Origin: Klebsiella planticola ATCC 33531
GTDB taxonomy: Bacteria; Pseudomonadota; Gammaproteobacteria; Enterobacterales; Enterobacteriaceae
Assembly (NCBI RefSeq): GCF_000735435.1
Contig: NZ_JMPP01000014.1
Span: 372,001-436,000 of the forward strand
Direction: 5' to 3'
DNA: 64,000 bases
Shown: piece after piece, positions 35,998-46,103 of the stretch
Layout: the number at the start of each line of letters is the position of its first letter
How positions within the stretch are numbered: position 1 is the first letter of the stretch
Translations under genes and position numbers: made by a program
Notes under the pieces: generated by a model
The model's database searches: none
Seen by the model: only the letters and a program-made list of their open reading frames with translations
What the model was told of the DNA's origin: nothing

Positions 35998-37337
35998 TGA
36001 GTACATTAACGCTTGTTTTAACAGCAGTGGGCTCCGTTTTGCTGCTGCTGTTTTTAGTCATGAAGGCGCGTATGCATGCTTTCGTGGCTTTGATGGTGGT
36101 TTCTATTGGTGCCGGTCTCTTTTCCGGAATGCCGCTGGATAAAATTGCGGCGACGATGGAAAAAGGGATGGGCGGGACGCTGGGCTTCCTGGCGATCGTC
36201 GTGGCACTCGGGGCGATGTTTGGCAAGATTCTTCATGAAACCGGCGCTGTCGATCAGATTGCCGTCAAGATGTTGAAATCTTTCGGCCACAGCCGCGCTC
36301 ATTACGCGATTGGCCTCGCCGGTCTTATCTGCGCGCTGCCGCTGTTTTTTGAAGTGGCGATCGTGCTGCTGATCAGCGTGGCCTTCTCCATGGCGCGCCA
36401 TACCGGTACCAACCTGGTGAAACTGGTTATCCCGCTGTTTGCAGGCGTGGCGGCCGCGGCGGCGTTCCTGCTGCCCGGGCCGGCGCCGATGCTGTTGGCA
36501 TCGCAAATGCATGCTGACTTTGGCTGGATGATCCTGATTGGTCTGTGTGCGGCGATTCCGGGAATGATTATCGCCGGGCCGCTGTGGGGCAACTTCATCA
36601 GCCGCTACGTTGAGCTGCATATTCCTGACGATATTAGCGAACCAAGCCTGGGTGAAGGCAAGATGCCGTCTTTTGCCTTTAGCCTGTCGCTGATTCTCCT
36701 GCCGCTGGTGCTGGTGGGGCTGAAAACCATCGCCGCGCGTTTTGTGCCGGTTGGCTCCAGCGCTTACGAATGGTTTGAGTTTATCGGCCATCCGTTCACC
36801 GCGATTCTGGTCGCATGTCTGGTGGCTATCTATGGTCTGGCGATACGTCAGGGGATGGCGAAAGATCGGGTGATGGAGATCTGCGGTCATGCGCTGCAGC
36901 CTGCGGGGATTATCCTGCTGGTTATCGGCGCCGGCGGCGTCTTCAAACAGGTGCTGGTTGACTCCGGCGTAGGGCCGGCGCTCGGTGAAGCGCTGACGGG
37001 CATGGGATTACCTATCGCCATTACCTGCTTCGTGCTGGCGGCGGCGGTGCGTATTATCCAGGGTTCTGCGACCGTTGCCTGCTTAACGGCCGTAGGGCTG
37101 GTCATGCCGGTCATCGAGCAGCTGAACTACAGCGGTGCGCAGATGGCGGCGCTCTCCATCTGTATCGCGGGCGGTTCCATCGTAGTGAGCCACGTGAACG
37201 ACGCCGGTTTCTGGCTGTTCGGGAAATTTACCGGCGCCACCGAAGCGCAGACGCTGAAAACCTGGACGATGATGGAAACTATCCTCGGCACTACCGGTGC
37301 CATCGTCGGTATGATCGCGTTTACGTTGTTAAGCTAA
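35997..37337 (+). CDS. gntU: Low-affinity gluconate permease GntU
   Basis: A 446-residue inner-membrane gluconate:H+ symporter of the GntP family with about 12 helices; near-identical in length and sequence to E. coli GntU. GTG start overlaps the gntK stop by 1 bp, so the two are coupled. Conserved blocks include PGPAPMLLASQMHADFGWM and VVSHVNDAGFWLF. A paralogue, gntT, is at 60.4 kb. Confidence 0.96.
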   Translation: MSTLTLVLTAVGSVLLLLFLVMKARMHAFVALMVVSIGAGLFSGMPLDKIAATMEKGMGGTLGFLAIVVALGAMFGKILHETGAVDQIAVKMLKSFGHSRAHYAIGLAGLICALPLFFEVAIVLLISVAFSMARHTGTNLVKLVIPLFAGVAAAAAFLLPGPAPMLLASQMHADFGWMILIGLCAAIPGMIIAGPLWGNFISRYVELHIPDDISEPSLGEGKMPSFAFSLSLILLPLVLVGLKTIAARFVPVGSSAYEWFEFIGHPFTAILVACLVAIYGLAIRQGMAKDRVMEICGHALQPAGIILLVIGAGGVFKQVLVDSGVGPALGEALTGMGLPIAITCFVLAAAVRIIQGSATVACLTAVGLVMPVIEQLNYSGAQMAALSICIAGGSIVVSHVNDAGFWLFGKFTGATEAQTLKTWTMMETILGTTGAIVGMIAFTLLS

Positions 37338-37354
37338 ACGCCGCTGAGATTGTC

Positions 37355-37377
37355 CGGCCGAGCGACGCGAGGCCGGG
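37355..37377. repeat. REP-like palindrome after gntU
   Basis: CCGGCC-GAGCGACGCGA-GGCCGG forms a 6-bp GC-only stem, 17 bp after the gntU stop, without a T run. Confidence 0.55.
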
Positions 37378-37399
37378 CAAATCGCCCCTCCAATAGCGT

Positions 37400-37430
37400 A
37401 AAAAAAACGTCTCTGCTGAGCGATGAGACG
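37400..37430 (-). terminator. Minus-strand terminator downstream of the yhgN relic
   Basis: On the minus strand CGTCTC-ATCGCTCAGCA-GAGACG is followed by at least seven T residues, a textbook intrinsic terminator. The only thing it could end is the yhgN remnant just upstream, so it looks like the surviving terminator of a lost gene. Confidence 0.8.
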
Positions 37431-37436
37431 AAAGGA

Positions 37437-37585
37437 TTAATCCTCATAAGGCCGTATCAGGCCTGGTTTTCTCCGCTTTCTCCACCGGCGCGATATCGCT
37501 AAATTTCTGCGCAGATCCATAATCCAGATCAATAAAAAAGCGGCGGAAAATATTCCCTTCCCACGACCATTTCCCCGATAATCTT
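37437..37585 (-). pseudogene. yhgN: Decayed remnant of yhgN (MarC-family membrane protein)
   Basis: In this minus-strand frame FSAAFLLIWIMDLRRNLAIS corresponds to the N-terminus of E. coli YhgN (ISAAVLLILIMDPLGNLPIF), and the DNA matches as well, with the run TTTTATTGATC followed by ATTATGGATC. The position expected for the ATG now reads GGG. About 40 codons remain of ~197 before a stop; the rest is deleted. E. coli has yhgN between gntU and asd in this orientation. The remaining part cannot make a functional protein. Confidence 0.65.
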
Positions 37586-37763
37586 TGCGGTTTTTCTGGG
37601 TACCGATGTCGGCAGAAACTGCGTTCAATAAGTTGCTTTTCTGATTGCCGCGCAATCATTGATTAATTTCACTTGCGACTTTAGCAGCATTTTGTAATGT
37701 GAGGGATGATCCAGCAGGAAACTGGCTAGGCACAAACAGCACACATCTCCCAGGAAATACGTT
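37586..37763 (+). promoter_or_regulatory. Upstream region of asd
   Basis: AT-rich non-coding stretch that must hold the asd promoter (repressed by lysine in E. coli). I see no confident -35/-10 pair or riboswitch. Confidence 0.35.
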
Positions 37764-38870
37764 ATGAAAAATGTTGGTTTTATCGGCTGGCGCGGAATGG
37801 TCGGCTCTGTACTCATGCAACGCATGGTTGAAGAGCGCGACTTCGACGCCATTCGCCCTGTTTTTTTCTCCACCTCTCAGCTGGGGCAGCCGGCTCCCTC
37901 TTTTGGTGGCAGCACCGGCGGTACGCTGCAGGACGCGTTTGATCTGGACGCGCTGAAGGCACTGGACATTATTGTGACCTGCCAGGGCGGGGATTATACC
38001 AACGACGTGTATCCGAAGCTGCGTGAAAGCGGCTGGCAGGGTTACTGGATTGACGCCGCCTCTTCGCTGCGCATGAAAGACGACGCCATCATTATTCTTG
38101 ATCCGGTAAACCAGGATGTGATTACCGCCGGTCTGAATAATGGCGTGAAAACGTTTGTTGGCGGCAACTGTACCGTCAGCCTGATGCTGATGTCCCTCGG
38201 CGGCCTGTTTGCCCAGGATCTCGTGGAGTGGGTGAGCGTGGCCACTTACCAGGCGGCATCCGGCGGCGGGGCGCGCCACATGCGTGAGCTGCTGACCCAG
38301 ATGGGCCAGCTGCATAGCCACGTGGCGACAGAGCTGGCGAACCCGGCGTCCGCCATTCTGGATATCGAACGCAAAGTGACGGCGCTGACCCGCAGCGGCG
38401 ACCTGGCGGTGGATAACTTTGGCGTGCCGCTGGCAGGCAGTCTGATCCCATGGATCGACAAGCAGCTGGATAACGGCCAGAGCCGCGAAGAGTGGAAAGG
38501 TCAGGCTGAGACAAACAAAATTCTCGCCACCTCGTCAGTCATTCCGGTCGATGGCCTGTGTGTACGCGTTGGCGCGCTGCGCTGCCACAGCCAGGCGTTT
38601 ACTATCAAACTGAAAAAAGATGTCTCTATCCCGACCGTGGAAGAACTGCTGGCCGCACACAACCCGTGGGCCAAAGTCGTACCGAACGATCGTGATATTA
38701 CGATGCGTGAGCTGACCCCGGCCGCCGTCACCGGCACCCTGACCACGCCAGTGGGTCGTCTGCGTAAGCTGAATATGGGGCCGGAATACCTGTCGGCTTT
38801 CACCGTCGGTGACCAGCTCTTGTGGGGCGCCGCCGAGCCACTGCGACGCATGTTGCGCCAGCTGGCTTGA
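37764..38870 (+). CDS. asd: Aspartate-semialdehyde dehydrogenase Asd
   Basis: A 368-residue NADPH-dependent enzyme making aspartate semialdehyde, the branch compound for lysine, diaminopimelate, methionine and threonine; essential for peptidoglycan. N-terminal NADP motif [17 protein letters not shown] and the catalytic cysteine C136 in [12 protein letters not shown] are intact. E. coli Asd is 367 aa. Monocistronic, with a strong terminator after it. Confidence 0.97.
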   Translation: MKNVGFIGWRGMVGSVLMQRMVEERDFDAIRPVFFSTSQLGQPAPSFGGSTGGTLQDAFDLDALKALDIIVTCQGGDYTNDVYPKLRESGWQGYWIDAASSLRMKDDAIIILDPVNQDVITAGLNNGVKTFVGGNCTVSLMLMSLGGLFAQDLVEWVSVATYQAASGGGARHMRELLTQMGQLHSHVATELANPASAILDIERKVTALTRSGDLAVDNFGVPLAGSLIPWIDKQLDNGQSREEWKGQAETNKILATSSVIPVDGLCVRVGALRCHSQAFTIKLKKDVSIPTVEELLAAHNPWAKVVPNDRDITMRELTPAAVTGTLTTPVGRLRKLNMGPEYLSAFTVGDQLLWGAAEPLRRMLRQLA

Positions 38871-38883
38871 TAACTGGATGAAC

Positions 38884-38916
38884 AAAAAAGGGGGTGTTTT
38901 ACACCTCCTTTTTTTT
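38884..38916 (+). terminator. Rho-independent terminator of asd
   Basis: A-rich flank, then GGGGGTGT-TTT-ACACCTCC and eight T residues; the A and T runs extend the stem. Confidence 0.9.
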
Positions 38917-38940
38917 GCGTAATACAAGGAGTACACGCGG

Positions 38941-38988
38941 ATGTCAGATTTTTCCAACGGAGGTAAGACAGCCTTGGCTATGCTTTAA
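38941..38988 (+). CDS. Possible 15-codon leader ORF upstream of glgB
   Basis: ATG at 38941 is preceded by AAGGAG at suitable spacing and opens a frame MSDFSNGGKTALAML followed by TAA. It sits 130 bp before glgB. No known counterpart; it may be chance. Confidence 0.2.
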   Translation: MSDFSNGGKTALAML

Positions 38989-39117
38989 GTAAGGAACGAC
39001 AACGTTGCCTTACCTGAAGGTGGGACGGAGCAGGAGGATGCACAGTGTGCTGCACCGTTCAGGTCAAAAAAAGTCGCCAGATACAGGAAAGGGCGACACT
39101 TACAACAGGATGAAACC

Positions 39118-41304
39118 ATGTCTAATCGTATCGATAGAGACGTGATTAATGCGCTTATTTCCGGCCATTTTGCGGATCCCTTTTCCGTACTTGGCATGCA
39201 TCAAACCGATGCCGGGCTGGAAGTACGCGCATTATTACCCGATGCCACCGATGTATGGGTTATTGAACCGAAAACCGGGCGCAAAGTCGGCAAGCTCGAA
39301 TGCCTCGACTCACGCGGATTCTTTAGCGGCGTTCTGCCGCGGCGAAAAAATCCTTTTCGTTACCAGCTGGCGGTCACCTGGCATGGCCAGCAAAATCTGA
39401 TTGACGACCCTTATCGCTTTGGTCCGCTGCTGCAGGATCTTGATGTCTGGCTGCTGTCAGAAGGGACCCATTTGCGGCCTTATGAAACGCTGGGGGCGCA
39501 CGCCGACACGATGGACGGCGTCACCGGCACGCGCTTTTCCGTCTGGGCGCCGAACGCCCGTCGGGTTTCCGTTGTCGGGCAGTTCAACTACTGGGATGGC
39601 CGCCGCCATCCGATGCGCCTGCGCAAAGAGTCCGGCATCTGGGAGCTGTTTGTGCCCGGGGCGCATAATGGCCAGCTGTATAAATTTGAACTGATTGACG
39701 CCCACGGCCATCTGCGCGTGAAGTCTGACCCTTATGCTTTTGAAGCGCAGATGCGCCCGGAAAGCGCCTCGCTTATCTGCGGTCTGCCGGAAAAGATCGA
39801 ACAGCCGCAGTCCCGCAAACAGGCCAATCAGTTTGATGCACCGATTTCGATTTATGAAGTCCATCTGGGATCCTGGCGTCGCCATACCGATAACAACTTC
39901 TGGCTGAGCTACCGCGAACTGGCCGATCAACTGGTGCCCTACGCGAAGTGGATGGGCTTCACCCATCTGGAGCTGCTGCCGGTAAACGAACATCCGTTCG
40001 ACGGCAGCTGGGGCTATCAGCCGACCGGGCTGTACGCGCCGACCCGCCGCTTTGGCACCCGTGAAGACTTCCGCTACTTCCTGAATGCCGCCCATGCCGC
40101 GGGTCTGAACGTCATTCTCGACTGGGTGCCGGGCCACTTCCCGTCGGATGACTTTGCGCTGGCATCGTTCGACGGTACCGCGCTGTATGAACACAGCGAC
40201 CCGCGTGAAGGTTATCACCAGGACTGGAATACGCTGATCTACAACTACGGTCGCCGGGAAGTCAGCAACTTCCTGGTCGGTAACGCGCTGTACTGGATTG
40301 AACGCTTCGGGATCGACGCCCTGCGCGTGGATGCGGTAGCGTCAATGATCTACCGCGACTACAGCCGCAAAGAGGGTGAGTGGGTGCCCAACGAGTACGG
40401 CGGCCGGGAAAACCTCGAAGCGATTGAGTTCCTGCGCAATACCAACCGCGTGCTCGGCGAACAGACGCCGGGAGCGGTCACGATGGCGGAGGAGTCCACC
40501 GACTTCGCCGGGGTTTCACGACCGTCTTCAACGGGCGGTCTTGGCTTCTGGTTCAAATGGAACCTCGGCTGGATGCATGACACCCTCGACTACATGAAGC
40601 TCGATCCCATCTATCGTCGTCATCATCACGACAAGATGACCTTCGGGATGCTCTACAACTACACCGAAAACTTCGTCCTGCCGCTGTCACACGATGAAGT
40701 GGTTCACGGCAAAAAATCGATTCTTGACCGGATGCCCGGCGATGCCTGGCAGAAGTTTGCCAACCTGCGCGCCTACTACGGCTGGATGTTTGCTTTCCCG
40801 GGGAAAAAACTGCTGTTTATGGGCAATGAATTTGCCCAGGGGCGGGAGTGGAACCACGACGGTAGCCTGGACTGGCATCTGCTGGAAGGCGGCGATAACT
40901 GGCATCACGGCGTCCAGCGCCTGGTACGCGATCTGAACCATACCTATCGTCATCATAAGGCGCTGCACGAGCTGGATTTTGACCCGTACGGCTTTGAGTG
41001 GCTGGTTGTCGATGATCATGAGCGCTCGGTATTTGTCTTCGTCCGTCGCGATAAGGCCGGCAATGAGATTATCGTTGCCAGCAACTTCACGCCGGTGCCG
41101 CGTCACGGCTATCGGTTCGGGATTAACCAGCCAGGGCGCTGGCGTGAAGAGCTGAACACCGACTCGATGCATTACCACGGTAGCAACACCGGTAACGGCG
41201 GCATCGTGGAAAGTGAGGACATCGCCAGTCACGGGCGTGAGCATTCTCTCTCGATTACGCTACCGCCGCTGGCGACCGTCTGGCTGGTACGGGAGGCAGA
41301 ATGA
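39118..41304 (+). CDS. glgB: 1,4-alpha-glucan branching enzyme GlgB
   Basis: A 728-residue GH13 enzyme adding alpha-1,6 branches to glycogen. It has N-terminal carbohydrate-binding modules, a central (beta/alpha)8 barrel and a C-terminal beta domain. The nucleophile Asp405 ([16 protein letters not shown]) and acid/base Glu458 (TMAEESTDF) are at the E. coli positions, and length is identical. First gene of glgBXCAP; overlaps glgX by 4 bp. Confidence 0.97.
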   Translation: MSNRIDRDVINALISGHFADPFSVLGMHQTDAGLEVRALLPDATDVWVIEPKTGRKVGKLECLDSRGFFSGVLPRRKNPFRYQLAVTWHGQQNLIDDPYRFGPLLQDLDVWLLSEGTHLRPYETLGAHADTMDGVTGTRFSVWAPNARRVSVVGQFNYWDGRRHPMRLRKESGIWELFVPGAHNGQLYKFELIDAHGHLRVKSDPYAFEAQMRPESASLICGLPEKIEQPQSRKQANQFDAPISIYEVHLGSWRRHTDNNFWLSYRELADQLVPYAKWMGFTHLELLPVNEHPFDGSWGYQPTGLYAPTRRFGTREDFRYFLNAAHAAGLNVILDWVPGHFPSDDFALASFDGTALYEHSDPREGYHQDWNTLIYNYGRREVSNFLVGNALYWIERFGIDALRVDAVASMIYRDYSRKEGEWVPNEYGGRENLEAIEFLRNTNRVLGEQTPGAVTMAEESTDFAGVSRPSSTGGLGFWFKWNLGWMHDTLDYMKLDPIYRRHHHDKMTFGMLYNYTENFVLPLSHDEVVHGKKSILDRMPGDAWQKFANLRAYYGWMFAFPGKKLLFMGNEFAQGREWNHDGSLDWHLLEGGDNWHHGVQRLVRDLNHTYRHHKALHELDFDPYGFEWLVVDDHERSVFVFVRRDKAGNEIIVASNFTPVPRHGYRFGINQPGRWREELNTDSMHYHGSNTGNGGIVESEDIASHGREHSLSITLPPLATVWLVREAE

Positions 41305-43277
41305 CGACACTGGCGGCCGGAAAACCCTCGCCGTTGGGGGCAAGCTATGACGGAAAGGGGGTGAATTTCACGCTCTTTTCCGCCCATGCCGAGCGAGTGG
41401 AGCTCTGCGTGTTTGATGCACAAGGCAATGAGCAGCGGTTCGATTTACCTGCGCGCACGGGCAATATCTGGCACGGCTGGCTTCCTGCCGCCGGGCCGGG
41501 TCTGCTCTACGGCTACCGTGTGCATGGGCCGTGGGATCCGGCGCAGGGGCACCGCTTTAATCCGGCCAAACTGCTGCTCGACCCGTGCTGTCACCGGGTT
41601 GAGGGCGTACTGCCCGATGATGAGCGTCTCCACGGAGGCGATCTTTTTCCCGATCATCGTGACAGCGCGGCGATTGCGCCAAAGTCGCAGGTTGTGGATC
41701 TGCGTTACAACTGGCAGAACGATGCGCCGCCGGGGACCCCCTGGGGCCAGACGGTTATCTACGAGGCCCATGTTAAAGGGCTGACCTGGCTGCATCCCGG
41801 GCTGCCGGAGTCGATTCGCGGCACCTATAAAGCGCTGGGTCACCCGGTGATGATCGATTACTTCAGGACCCTTGGTATTACGGCGCTGGAGCTGATGCCG
41901 GTGGCGCAGTTTGCCAGCGAACCGCGCCTGCAGAGAATGGGGTTAAGCAACTACTGGGGCTATAACCCAATGGCGATGTACGCGCTCGATCCGCGCTATG
42001 CCAGCGAGCCTGAGCGTGCGCTGGATGAGTTTCGCGATGCGGTAAAGGCGCTGCACGCGGCGGGTATTGAAGTGATCCTCGACGTAGTGCTGAACCACAG
42101 TGCTGAAATTGATCTTGAAGGGCCGACCTTCTCTTTGCGCGGAATCGATAACCGTAACTATTATTGGATCAGAGAAGACGGGGATTACTACAACTGGACC
42201 GGCTGCGGAAATACGCTCAATCTCAGCCAGCCGGACGTGGTGGAGTATGCCCGCCAGTGTCTGCGGTTTTGGGTCGATGAGTGCCACGTCGATGGTTTTC
42301 GCTTTGATTTGGCCTCGGTGATGGGACGCACGCCGGAATTTCGCCAGGATGCGCCGCTGTTTGAAGCGATCCGTAACGATCCGCAGCTGGCGGCCGTGAA
42401 GCTGATTGCCGAACCCTGGGATATTGGCGCCGGTGGCTATCAGGTGGGGAACTTCCCACCGCTGTTTGCCGAATGGAATGACCATTTTCGCGATGTCGCC
42501 AGGCGCTTCTGGTTACAACAAAGCGTCTCATTGGGTGAGTTTGCCCGGCGTTTTGCTGCGTCCAGCGATCTCTTTTCGCGTAACGGTCGCCAGCCCGCTG
42601 CGGCGGTGAACCTGATCACCGCCCACGATGGCTTCACCCTGCGCGACTGCGTTTGTTTCAATCAGAAACATAATGAGGCGAATGGTGAAGAGAATCGCGA
42701 TGGGACTAACAATAACTACAGCAGCAATCATGGTATAGAGGGAACAGGGGGGAGTCTTGATGTGCTTGAGCGGCGTCGGGACAGCGTTCATGCCCTGCTC
42801 TCGACGCTGCTGCTGGCGCAGGGCACGCCGATGCTGCTGGCGGGTGACGAGCATGGTCATAGCCAGCACGGCAACAATAACGCCTATTGTCAGGACAACG
42901 CATTGACCTGGCTTGACTGGAACCAGGCAAATAGCGGGCTGACGGCATTTACCGCCGCGCTCATTCATCTGCGTCGATGCATACCGGCATTAACCAGTAA
43001 CCACTGGTGGCAGGAAGGGGACGGCAACGTTGTTTGGCTAAACCAGTATGCGCAACCGTTAACTGCCGATGAATGGCAGCACGGCACCGCGCGTCTGCAA
43101 ATTTTGCTGTCTGGCCGTTGGTTAATGACGGTGAATGCCACCCCAGAGGTGGCACATATGGAATTACCTGAGGGGGAGTGGCACGCCGTTCCTCCTTTCG
43201 CCGGAGAGGATAATCCGGTCGTCATGGCTGTCTGGCATGGGCCCGCGCACGGAGTGTGCGTATTTCAAAGGTCGTAA
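41301..43277 (+). CDS. glgX: Glycogen debranching enzyme GlgX
   Basis: A 658-residue isoamylase-type GH13 enzyme that removes the short branches left by glycogen phosphorylase. It has an N-terminal CBM48-like domain, then [25 protein letters not shown] (nucleophile Asp) and LIAEPWDIG (acid/base Glu). E. coli GlgX is 657 aa. Overlaps glgB by 4 bp; the glgC leader starts at its end. Confidence 0.96.
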   Translation: MTTLAAGKPSPLGASYDGKGVNFTLFSAHAERVELCVFDAQGNEQRFDLPARTGNIWHGWLPAAGPGLLYGYRVHGPWDPAQGHRFNPAKLLLDPCCHRVEGVLPDDERLHGGDLFPDHRDSAAIAPKSQVVDLRYNWQNDAPPGTPWGQTVIYEAHVKGLTWLHPGLPESIRGTYKALGHPVMIDYFRTLGITALELMPVAQFASEPRLQRMGLSNYWGYNPMAMYALDPRYASEPERALDEFRDAVKALHAAGIEVILDVVLNHSAEIDLEGPTFSLRGIDNRNYYWIREDGDYYNWTGCGNTLNLSQPDVVEYARQCLRFWVDECHVDGFRFDLASVMGRTPEFRQDAPLFEAIRNDPQLAAVKLIAEPWDIGAGGYQVGNFPPLFAEWNDHFRDVARRFWLQQSVSLGEFARRFAASSDLFSRNGRQPAAAVNLITAHDGFTLRDCVCFNQKHNEANGEENRDGTNNNYSSNHGIEGTGGSLDVLERRRDSVHALLSTLLLAQGTPMLLAGDEHGHSQHGNNNAYCQDNALTWLDWNQANSGLTAFTAALIHLRRCIPALTSNHWWQEGDGNVVWLNQYAQPLTADEWQHGTARLQILLSGRWLMTVNATPEVAHMELPEGEWHAVPPFAGEDNPVVMAVWHGPAHGVCVFQRS

Positions 43278-43320
43278 GCCCTGAAGCTTCCGGTTGCACT
43301 CGCGGCCGCTGCGCGGTGAG

Positions 43321-43350
43321 AGGGACAGGAAGGCTGGGATGTCAAAAGGA
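43321..43350 (+). promoter_or_regulatory. CsrA-type GGA motifs in the glgC leader
   Basis: Four GGA triplets lie at 43323-43325, 43328-43330, 43337-43339 and 43348-43350, the last within the AAAGGAG ribosome site of glgC. CsrA represses E. coli glgC by binding such GGA elements in the leader and at the Shine-Dalgarno. Confidence 0.65.
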
Positions 43351-43357
43351 GTTAATC

Positions 43358-44653
43358 ATGGTTAGGCTAGAAAAGAACGATCCGTTGATGCTGGCGCGTC
43401 AGCTCCCCATCAAAACCGTTGCGTTGATTCTTGCGGGTGGACGCGGTACCCGGCTTAAGGACTTAACTATTAAGCGTGCAAAACCGGCTGTCCATTTCGG
43501 CGGTAAGTTTCGCATAATTGATTTCGCATTATCTAACTGCATTAACTCAGGTATTCGCCGCATCGGCGTCATCACCCAGTATCAATCGCACACTCTGGTG
43601 CAACATATCCAACGCGGCTGGTCGTTTTTCAGCGAAGAAATGAACGAGTTCGTCGATTTACTGCCAGCGCAACAGCGGGTGCATGGCGAAAACTGGTATC
43701 GCGGCACGGCGGATGCGGTGACGCAGAACCTCGATATCATTCGTCGCTATAAAGCGGAGTATGTGGTGATCCTCGCCGGCGATCATATTTACAAGCAAGA
43801 CTACTCGCGCATGTTGATCGATCACGTCGAAAAAGGGGCTCGCTGCACCGTGGCCTGTATGCCGGTGCCCATCGAAGAGGCATCCGCCTTTGGCGTTATG
43901 GCGGTGGATGAAAGCGATAAAATTATCGAATTCGTCGAAAAACCGGCGACGCCGCCGGCGATGCCGAGCGATGAGACCAAATCGCTGGCCAGCATGGGGA
44001 TCTATGTCTTTGATGCGGATTATCTTTATGAACTGCTGACTGAAGATGATAACGACGAAAACTCCAGCCACGATTTCGGCAAAGATATTATTCCGAAGAT
44101 AACCGAAGCTGGCATGGCTTATGCACATCCATTCCCGCTCTCCTGCGTGCAGTCTGACCCGGATGCGGAACCGTACTGGCGCGATGTGGGTACGCTTGAA
44201 GCCTACTGGAAAGCGAACCTGGACCTGGCTTCGGTGACGCCGGAGCTGGACATGTATGATCAGAACTGGCCGATTCGCACCCATATGGAGTCTCTGCCGC
44301 CCGCGAAGTTCGTTCAGGACCGCTCGGGGAGTCACGGTATGACGTTGAACTCGCTGGTTTCCGGCGGCTGTATTATCTCCGGCTCCGTGGTGGTGCAATC
44401 GGTGCTGTTCCCGCGCGTGCGCGTGAATTCATTCTGTAATATTGATTCGGCAGTCTTATTGCCAGAAGTGTGGGTGGGGCGCTCATGCCGCCTGCGCCGC
44501 TGCGTAATCGATCGTGCCTGCGTGATTCCTGAGGGCATGGTGATCGGCGAACACGCGGAAGAGGATGCGCGTCGGTTCTACCGTTCAGAGGAAGGCATCG
44601 TGCTGGTTACGCGTGATATGTTGCGGAAGTTGGGGCATAAACAGGAGCGATAA
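43358..44653 (+). CDS. glgC: Glucose-1-phosphate adenylyltransferase GlgC
   Basis: A 431-residue enzyme making ADP-glucose, the committed, allosterically controlled step of glycogen synthesis (activated by fructose-1,6-bisphosphate, inhibited by AMP). The nucleotide-binding [15 protein letters not shown] and the glucose-1-P site [16 protein letters not shown] are intact; a left-handed beta-helix domain is C-terminal. Start is ATG at 43358 ([12 protein letters not shown]) after AAAGGAG. Overlaps glgA by 1 bp. Confidence 0.97.
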   Translation: MVRLEKNDPLMLARQLPIKTVALILAGGRGTRLKDLTIKRAKPAVHFGGKFRIIDFALSNCINSGIRRIGVITQYQSHTLVQHIQRGWSFFSEEMNEFVDLLPAQQRVHGENWYRGTADAVTQNLDIIRRYKAEYVVILAGDHIYKQDYSRMLIDHVEKGARCTVACMPVPIEEASAFGVMAVDESDKIIEFVEKPATPPAMPSDETKSLASMGIYVFDADYLYELLTEDDNDENSSHDFGKDIIPKITEAGMAYAHPFPLSCVQSDPDAEPYWRDVGTLEAYWKANLDLASVTPELDMYDQNWPIRTHMESLPPAKFVQDRSGSHGMTLNSLVSGGCIISGSVVVQSVLFPRVRVNSFCNIDSAVLLPEVWVGRSCRLRRCVIDRACVIPEGMVIGEHAEEDARRFYRSEEGIVLVTRDMLRKLGHKQER

Positions 44654-46086
44654 TGCAGGTCTTACATGTATGTTCAGAGATGTTCCCGCTGTTAAAAACC
44701 GGCGGTCTGGCGGATGTGATCGGCGCGCTACCTGCGGCGCAAATCGCTGAAGGTATTGATACGCGCGTGCTGCTGCCGGCGTTCCCGGACATTCGCCGTG
44801 GCGTCACCGATGCGCAGGTGGTGACGCGGCGGGATACTTTTGCCGGACGCATGACGCTGCTGTTTGGTCACTATAACGGCGTGGGGATCTATTTGATTGA
44901 TGCCCCGCATCTCTACGACCGCCCAGGGAGCCCTTACCACGATACCAACCAACATGCTTACACCGACAACGTGCTGCGTTTTGCGCTGCTGGGTTGGGTA
45001 GGTAGCGAGATGGCCTGCGGACTGGACCCTTTCTGGCGTCCTGATGTCGTGCATGCTCACGACTGGCATGCGGGCCTGACTCCAGCCTATCTGGCCGCGC
45101 GTGGACGACCGGCGAAATCGGTCTTTACGGTACACAATCTGGCCTATCAGGGGATGTTCTACTCCTGGCACATGAATGAGATCGAACTGCCGTGGTCGTT
45201 CTATAACATGCATGGCCTGGAGTTCAACGGCCAGATCTCGTTCCTCAAGTCCGGGCTCTATTACGCCGATCATATTACGGCGGTCAGTCCGACCTACGCG
45301 CGGGAAATAACCGAACCGCAATTTGCCTACGGCATGGAAGGGCTGCTGCGTCAGCGCCAGCACGAGGGGCGGCTATCGGGGATCCTGAACGGCGTGGATG
45401 CGGGCATCTGGAACCCGGAGAGTGACCTGCTGTTGGCGTCGCGTTATGACCGCGATCGCCTTGAGGACAAAGCGGAGAACAAGCGCCAGCTGCAAATCGC
45501 GATGGGGCTGAAAGTAGACGACAAAGTCCCGCTGTTCGCCGTGGTCAGCCGTTTGACCAGCCAGAAAGGGCTGGATTTAGTTCTCGAAGCGCTGCCGGGC
45601 CTGCTTGAGCAGGGTGGGCAACTGGCGCTGCTTGGCGCAGGAGACCCGGTACTCCAGGAAGGTTTCCTCGCTGCGGCCGCCGAGCATCCGGGCAAGGTTG
45701 GCGTGCAGATTGGTTATCACGAGGCCTTTTCACACCGCATCATGGGGGGCGCCGACGTGATTCTGGTTCCCAGCCGTTTTGAGCCCTGTGGCTTAACACA
45801 GCTGTATGGCCTGAAGTACGGCACGCTGCCGCTGGTGCGGCGTACCGGTGGTCTGGCGGATACCGTGACCGACAGTTCGCTGGAAAATCTGGCCGATGGC
45901 GTGGCCAGCGGTTTTGTCTTTGAGGACAGCAATGCACTATCGCTGCTGCGGGCAATTCGGCGCGCGTTCGTGCTGTGGTCGCGCCCGTCGCTCTGGCGTT
46001 ACGTTCAGCGTCAGGCGATGAATATGGATTTTAGCTGGCAGGTCGCGGCGCACTCTTATCGCGAACTTTATCAACGCTTGCTGTAA
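44653..46086 (+). CDS. glgA: Glycogen synthase GlgA
   Basis: A 477-residue GT5 glycosyltransferase extending alpha-1,4-glucan from ADP-glucose; same length as E. coli. The N-terminal [13 protein letters not shown] is the ADP-glucose site, and the C-terminal Rossmann half has [27 protein letters not shown]. Start overlaps the glgC stop. Confidence 0.97.
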   Translation: MQVLHVCSEMFPLLKTGGLADVIGALPAAQIAEGIDTRVLLPAFPDIRRGVTDAQVVTRRDTFAGRMTLLFGHYNGVGIYLIDAPHLYDRPGSPYHDTNQHAYTDNVLRFALLGWVGSEMACGLDPFWRPDVVHAHDWHAGLTPAYLAARGRPAKSVFTVHNLAYQGMFYSWHMNEIELPWSFYNMHGLEFNGQISFLKSGLYYADHITAVSPTYAREITEPQFAYGMEGLLRQRQHEGRLSGILNGVDAGIWNPESDLLLASRYDRDRLEDKAENKRQLQIAMGLKVDDKVPLFAVVSRLTSQKGLDLVLEALPGLLEQGGQLALLGAGDPVLQEGFLAAAAEHPGKVGVQIGYHEAFSHRIMGGADVILVPSRFEPCGLTQLYGLKYGTLPLVRRTGGLADTVTDSSLENLADGVASGFVFEDSNALSLLRAIRRAFVLWSRPSLWRYVQRQAMNMDFSWQVAAHSYRELYQRLL

Positions 46087-46103
46087 CCACAGGAGTCATT
46101 GTG

